Shown piece by piece: positions 61,195 through 64,000 of a DNA stretch of 64,000 bases. The notes below the pieces were generated by a model that saw only the letters and a program-made list of their open reading frames with translations, ran no database searches and was not told the origin of the DNA. The DNA lies in NCBI GenBank assembly GCA_004335835.1, contig RWJK01001315.1, positions 92,230 to 156,229 on the forward strand. Direction: 5' to 3'. Made by a program: the position numbers and the translations under genes. Source of the stretch: Scenedesmus sp. ARA3. Taxonomy: Eukaryota > Chlorophyta > Chlorophyceae > Sphaeropleales > Scenedesmaceae. Position 1 is the first letter of the stretch; every line of letters starts with the position of its first letter.

Positions 61195-63566
61195 TCACAG
61201 GTGGGGGAAGGGGATGGACTGCAGGCCCCACGCCTGCAGCGTGTTGCAGTCAGCAATCCACTGCAGGCAGCAGCAGGTGGTAGCAGGCAGCAGCCACCCC
61301 TTCAGATGCTCCTTCAGACTTGCTATTCATAAAGCACCACCCATCATTCCTTGCTAGGGTCTTTGCAGCCAAGCCTGCCCAGAAACGCAGCTGTGTATGT
61401 TGAGACGCTCTGTATCACAGTCGTCGTACAATGCTGCCACCTATCAGCTCTACTGCCCCCCGCCTCACCTCAGTGAGCAGCATGCCGGTGAAGCCCATCA
61501 TGGCGATGCGTCCGTTCCAGTTCTCCGCCTTGGGCGTCCAGTTGAAGCCCAGGTTGTGGTTGGCGTACGGCTCCTTGCGAGTGTAGCCCCTGGCCGGTGC
61601 GGCGGCAGCGGCGAAGCAGCAGCAGCAGCAGCAGCAACTCTGCATTACATGTTTTGTTTGGAAAGTTCCATGTTCTGTGCCATACATCTTGCAGGGCAAC
61701 AGTCCTGGCAGCTGCTACTGTGCTGAAGCATGCTTTTCAATCAAGAGACAAGTGCAGCAGCCCAAACAGCCCCGAGTTCAACACTCCCTCAAAGATTGTG
61801 TCGGAGGCGGAGCTGAACTGGAGGCTGTTTGGCCCAGATGTTTTGATTCATCTTTGATGTGCCCGGCCTGATTAGGCCACCCTCTGCACTGCTCTTGGAG
61901 TATAGGCAGCCTGACACACAGCAGGCTCCGAAATGAATGATCATACACCCAGCACCATGCACACACAGCAGTGCCAACATGTTCGTACGAAAGTTTGAAT
62001 AAACAAGGCCTCTCCCCACCTAAGCAGCAAATCTGAGCAGCTCAAGGCTGGGCATGCATAGACGGATGCACCGGGAGAAGGGGTACATGCTAGCGCTCGC
62101 CTGCAAGGCAAGTTGCCCGTAGTTGCAGCCCTCAGCAGCGCGGAGCTCACCTGGCGAGGGGGATGTATGAGGCCAGCGCGATGACCACAAACACGGCAAA
62201 CACGCTGAGCGGGTGGTCCTTGGTCTGCTCCAGCAGGCCCTGCCCGGTGCGCGCCTCCAGGAACAGGCCCAGCACCACCGCTGCAGGCCAGGCACAGGGC
62301 AATGCAGCAGTAACAGAGTTGATGTGAAGGAGGCAAGTGTCCCCCCATTTCATGTAGAGGGACAGCATGTTGTTTGCGGCGCGTATGTCTTGCTGTTAAC
62401 GCGTTGCCTAGTGCAGTGCTGCCTTGCTATCAGCTGCCTCAGACAGTACACACACTATGCCCAGCATTGCATCAAGTCAGCACACAGCAATGCTGTCATG
62501 CAGCGAAGCTGCATGCTTCCTTGCGCGTGTGTATGTCCAAGCAAGCCGCCCTGCATTATAGCAGATGCACACCAACATGACATCACCCTTGACCCAGGCC
62601 TGTGGCGGCTCACCCAGCATGGAGGCGCGGCCGTTGATGGTCTCAGGGGCAGGGCCGTCAAACACCTGGCAGCAGCAGCACAGGCGGCGCAAAGCAGTCC
62701 CACACCAGTCAGTAACCATAATAATAACAGGGGTCCATGTCTGGTTCAGGACATGGTGCAGTGCGCAATATGGGCACTTCCTGCCTGCACAATGCATGTC
62801 TGGCTGTACAGCAGCAACAGTAGCCTGCCTGCAAGCTCAGCAGCCCTGCCAGCCTGCCCACCTGCATGTCCCAGAAGTTGGCCTGCTTGCCCAGGTCAGC
62901 CCTCATCTCAGCGGTCTCCTTGCTGATTGAGCCAGGCTCAAAGCCCATCTCGTCCCCGGGCCGGCCCTTGCGCTGCACCTGCAGCAGCAACATGCACGAA
63001 AGCAGCGTATGGGCAGCCGAGCGCAAAGAGCGAGCTGGCACAAACACAGTGTTACCCTTTTCTATTGAAATGCTTCTGCGGTTCAAAGTAATCATCTGCA
63101 GTCTGCAAATCTCCAACCTGTACAGTTACAGTTCCTGGCAGGCTGCTGACATCATGTCAGCCGTTGATGGGCAGCAGTTGACACATTGCTGCTCAGTAGC
63201 GCACTGAGTGCATTGCTGGCTTGCAATGATTCAGTATGAGTTCAGGACCACCATGCTCCTGTGAGTTCCTCTGCAGTGTCAGTCAATGCATCGTAGAATG
63301 AGCCCACATCACAATGCCAGCCTCCCCCTGCACTGCCAGGTGCGCACCTCCTCGATCTGCTCCTGGCTCAGCCTGGGCTCTGTGGGGTTGCTAGTCTGCA
63401 CGCGGTCCTTGCGCAGCTCCTCGGTGTTGCTCTTGGCGAACTCAGGCCTGGGGTCCTCCTTGAAGCGCCTCACCACGCTGCGACGCTGCGAGGTGCTGAA
63501 AGGGCGCGCAGGCAGACACCGGCTGCCCAATGCACGGCAAGCAACGCTCTGCTTGGTTGCGATCAT
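61195..63566 (-). CDS. ELIP: early light-induced protein (ELIP), three-helix LHC-like
   Basis: Stress- and high-light-induced thylakoid protein binding chlorophyll or carotenoid for photoprotection. Exons 63566-63348, 62978-62862, 62665-62614, 62280-62151, 61589-61469, 61260-61195 (TGA), in phase, 234 residues. The N-terminus is a basic transit peptide (MIATKQSVACRALGSR...). Helix I has the chlorophyll motif PETINGRASMLAVVLGL, helix II is LSVFAVFVVIALASYIPL, and helix III has the second motif AENWNGRIAMMGFTGMLLTE. FDGPAPETINGR is the signature start of ELIP helix I, which separates it from LHCSR and PSBS. The final 21-codon exon (WIADCNTLQAWGLQ...) is chosen for phase and acceptor and is less certain. 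Confidence 0.9.
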
Positions 63567-63681
63567 GATGTGAGGTTGATTTGAACGAAGGTTTTGCACT
63601 TTCAAGAGTTTGCTGATGGAAGCACGTCTGTTGGTGGCAGCTTGATCAACCACTGAACAGTCAAAGCAAATATGAGGACTG

Positions 63682-63689
63682 CTTATATA
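63682..63689 (-). promoter_or_regulatory. TATA box of the ELIP gene
   Basis: TATATAAG on the minus strand, 116 bases before the ELIP ATG. This spacing allows a 5' UTR of about 85-90 bases. The rest of 63567-64000 is ELIP upstream DNA with no other gene seen. Confidence 0.55.
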
Positions 63690-64000
63690 CGCAGACAGAA
63701 GGCTAAATTAAATGCAGGGATATGAGTGTTATGTTCAGCCTGGAGAGTGACGCTGCTTGACTGCTTGTGATGTAACCTCTGCGTCAGGTACCGAGTAGGT
63801 CGGGCCGCTGCAGATCATGCGCATTGTCGAGGAATCACACTAGAAATGTTATTTTAGCTTTTGTATGGAGATAATCTGCTTTCTTGCAGACGCACTACGC
63901 AACTTGCATAGGCTGCGGTGGCGCCGTTCCGGAATTCCACTATGGTCAAGGCCCATCCACATCTCATCCACAAATCGTCCACATCAGGTCATCCACAGTG

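Overview
This is nuclear DNA of a green alga, most likely a chlorophycean (Scenedesmus, Chlamydomonas or a relative). The supporting signs are dense short GT-AG introns, CAG/CTG runs that make poly-Ala or poly-Gln tracts, TGTAA-type poly(A) signals, and a plant-type gene set: plastid acetolactate synthase, an early light-induced protein and a SET/LSMT protein. There are no bacterial operons. Gene models were built by hand from splice sites with reading-phase checks. Thirteen genes have models whose exon lengths sum to whole codons. The two CDP-diacylglycerol diphosphatase paralogs lack a confirmed first exon, and the NFU gene runs off the left edge.

Layout. 0.2-2.8 kb (+): NFU-type Fe-S scaffold protein. 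3.7-5.1 kb (+): low-complexity protein of unknown function. 6.2-8.4 kb (-): secreted or membrane-anchored protein with two His motifs like the 2H phosphoesterases. 9.0-12.1 and 15.0-17.9 kb (+): two paralogs of CDP-diacylglycerol diphosphatase (Cdh, HIT superfamily). A pseudogene copy of the end of the next gene lies between them. 18.8-24.4 kb (-): AK7-type adenylate kinase (NAD-binding-like domain, kinase, DPY-30). It is divergent from a SET/LSMT-like gene at 24.7-27.9 kb (+). 28.5-32.1 kb (-): NIMA-related kinase, divergent from snurportin-1 at 32.7-35.7 kb (+). 36.0-39.3 kb (+): PRMT1. 40.6-48.9 kb (+): beta-COP with 18 exons. 50.4-56.3 kb (-): acetolactate synthase large subunit. 56.9-60.1 kb (-): neutral sphingomyelinase-like enzyme. 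61.2-63.6 kb (-): ELIP.

Structure beyond the genes. About 6 kb carrying a Cdh gene plus the end of the AK7 gene has been duplicated in tandem, leaving one decayed AK7 copy. Several introns, above all in beta-COP, contain partial copies of the neighbouring exon edge together with its splice site. In two of these copies every nucleotide difference within the coding match is synonymous. A roughly 80-bp structured repeat occurs in sense orientation in introns of two unrelated genes. The SET protein appears to have lost its catalytic motifs.

The genes are housekeeping and organelle functions (Fe-S assembly, vesicle coat, snRNP import, amino-acid synthesis, phospho- and sphingolipid turnover, photoprotection) plus two kinases of families often linked to cilia. 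They do not form one pathway.
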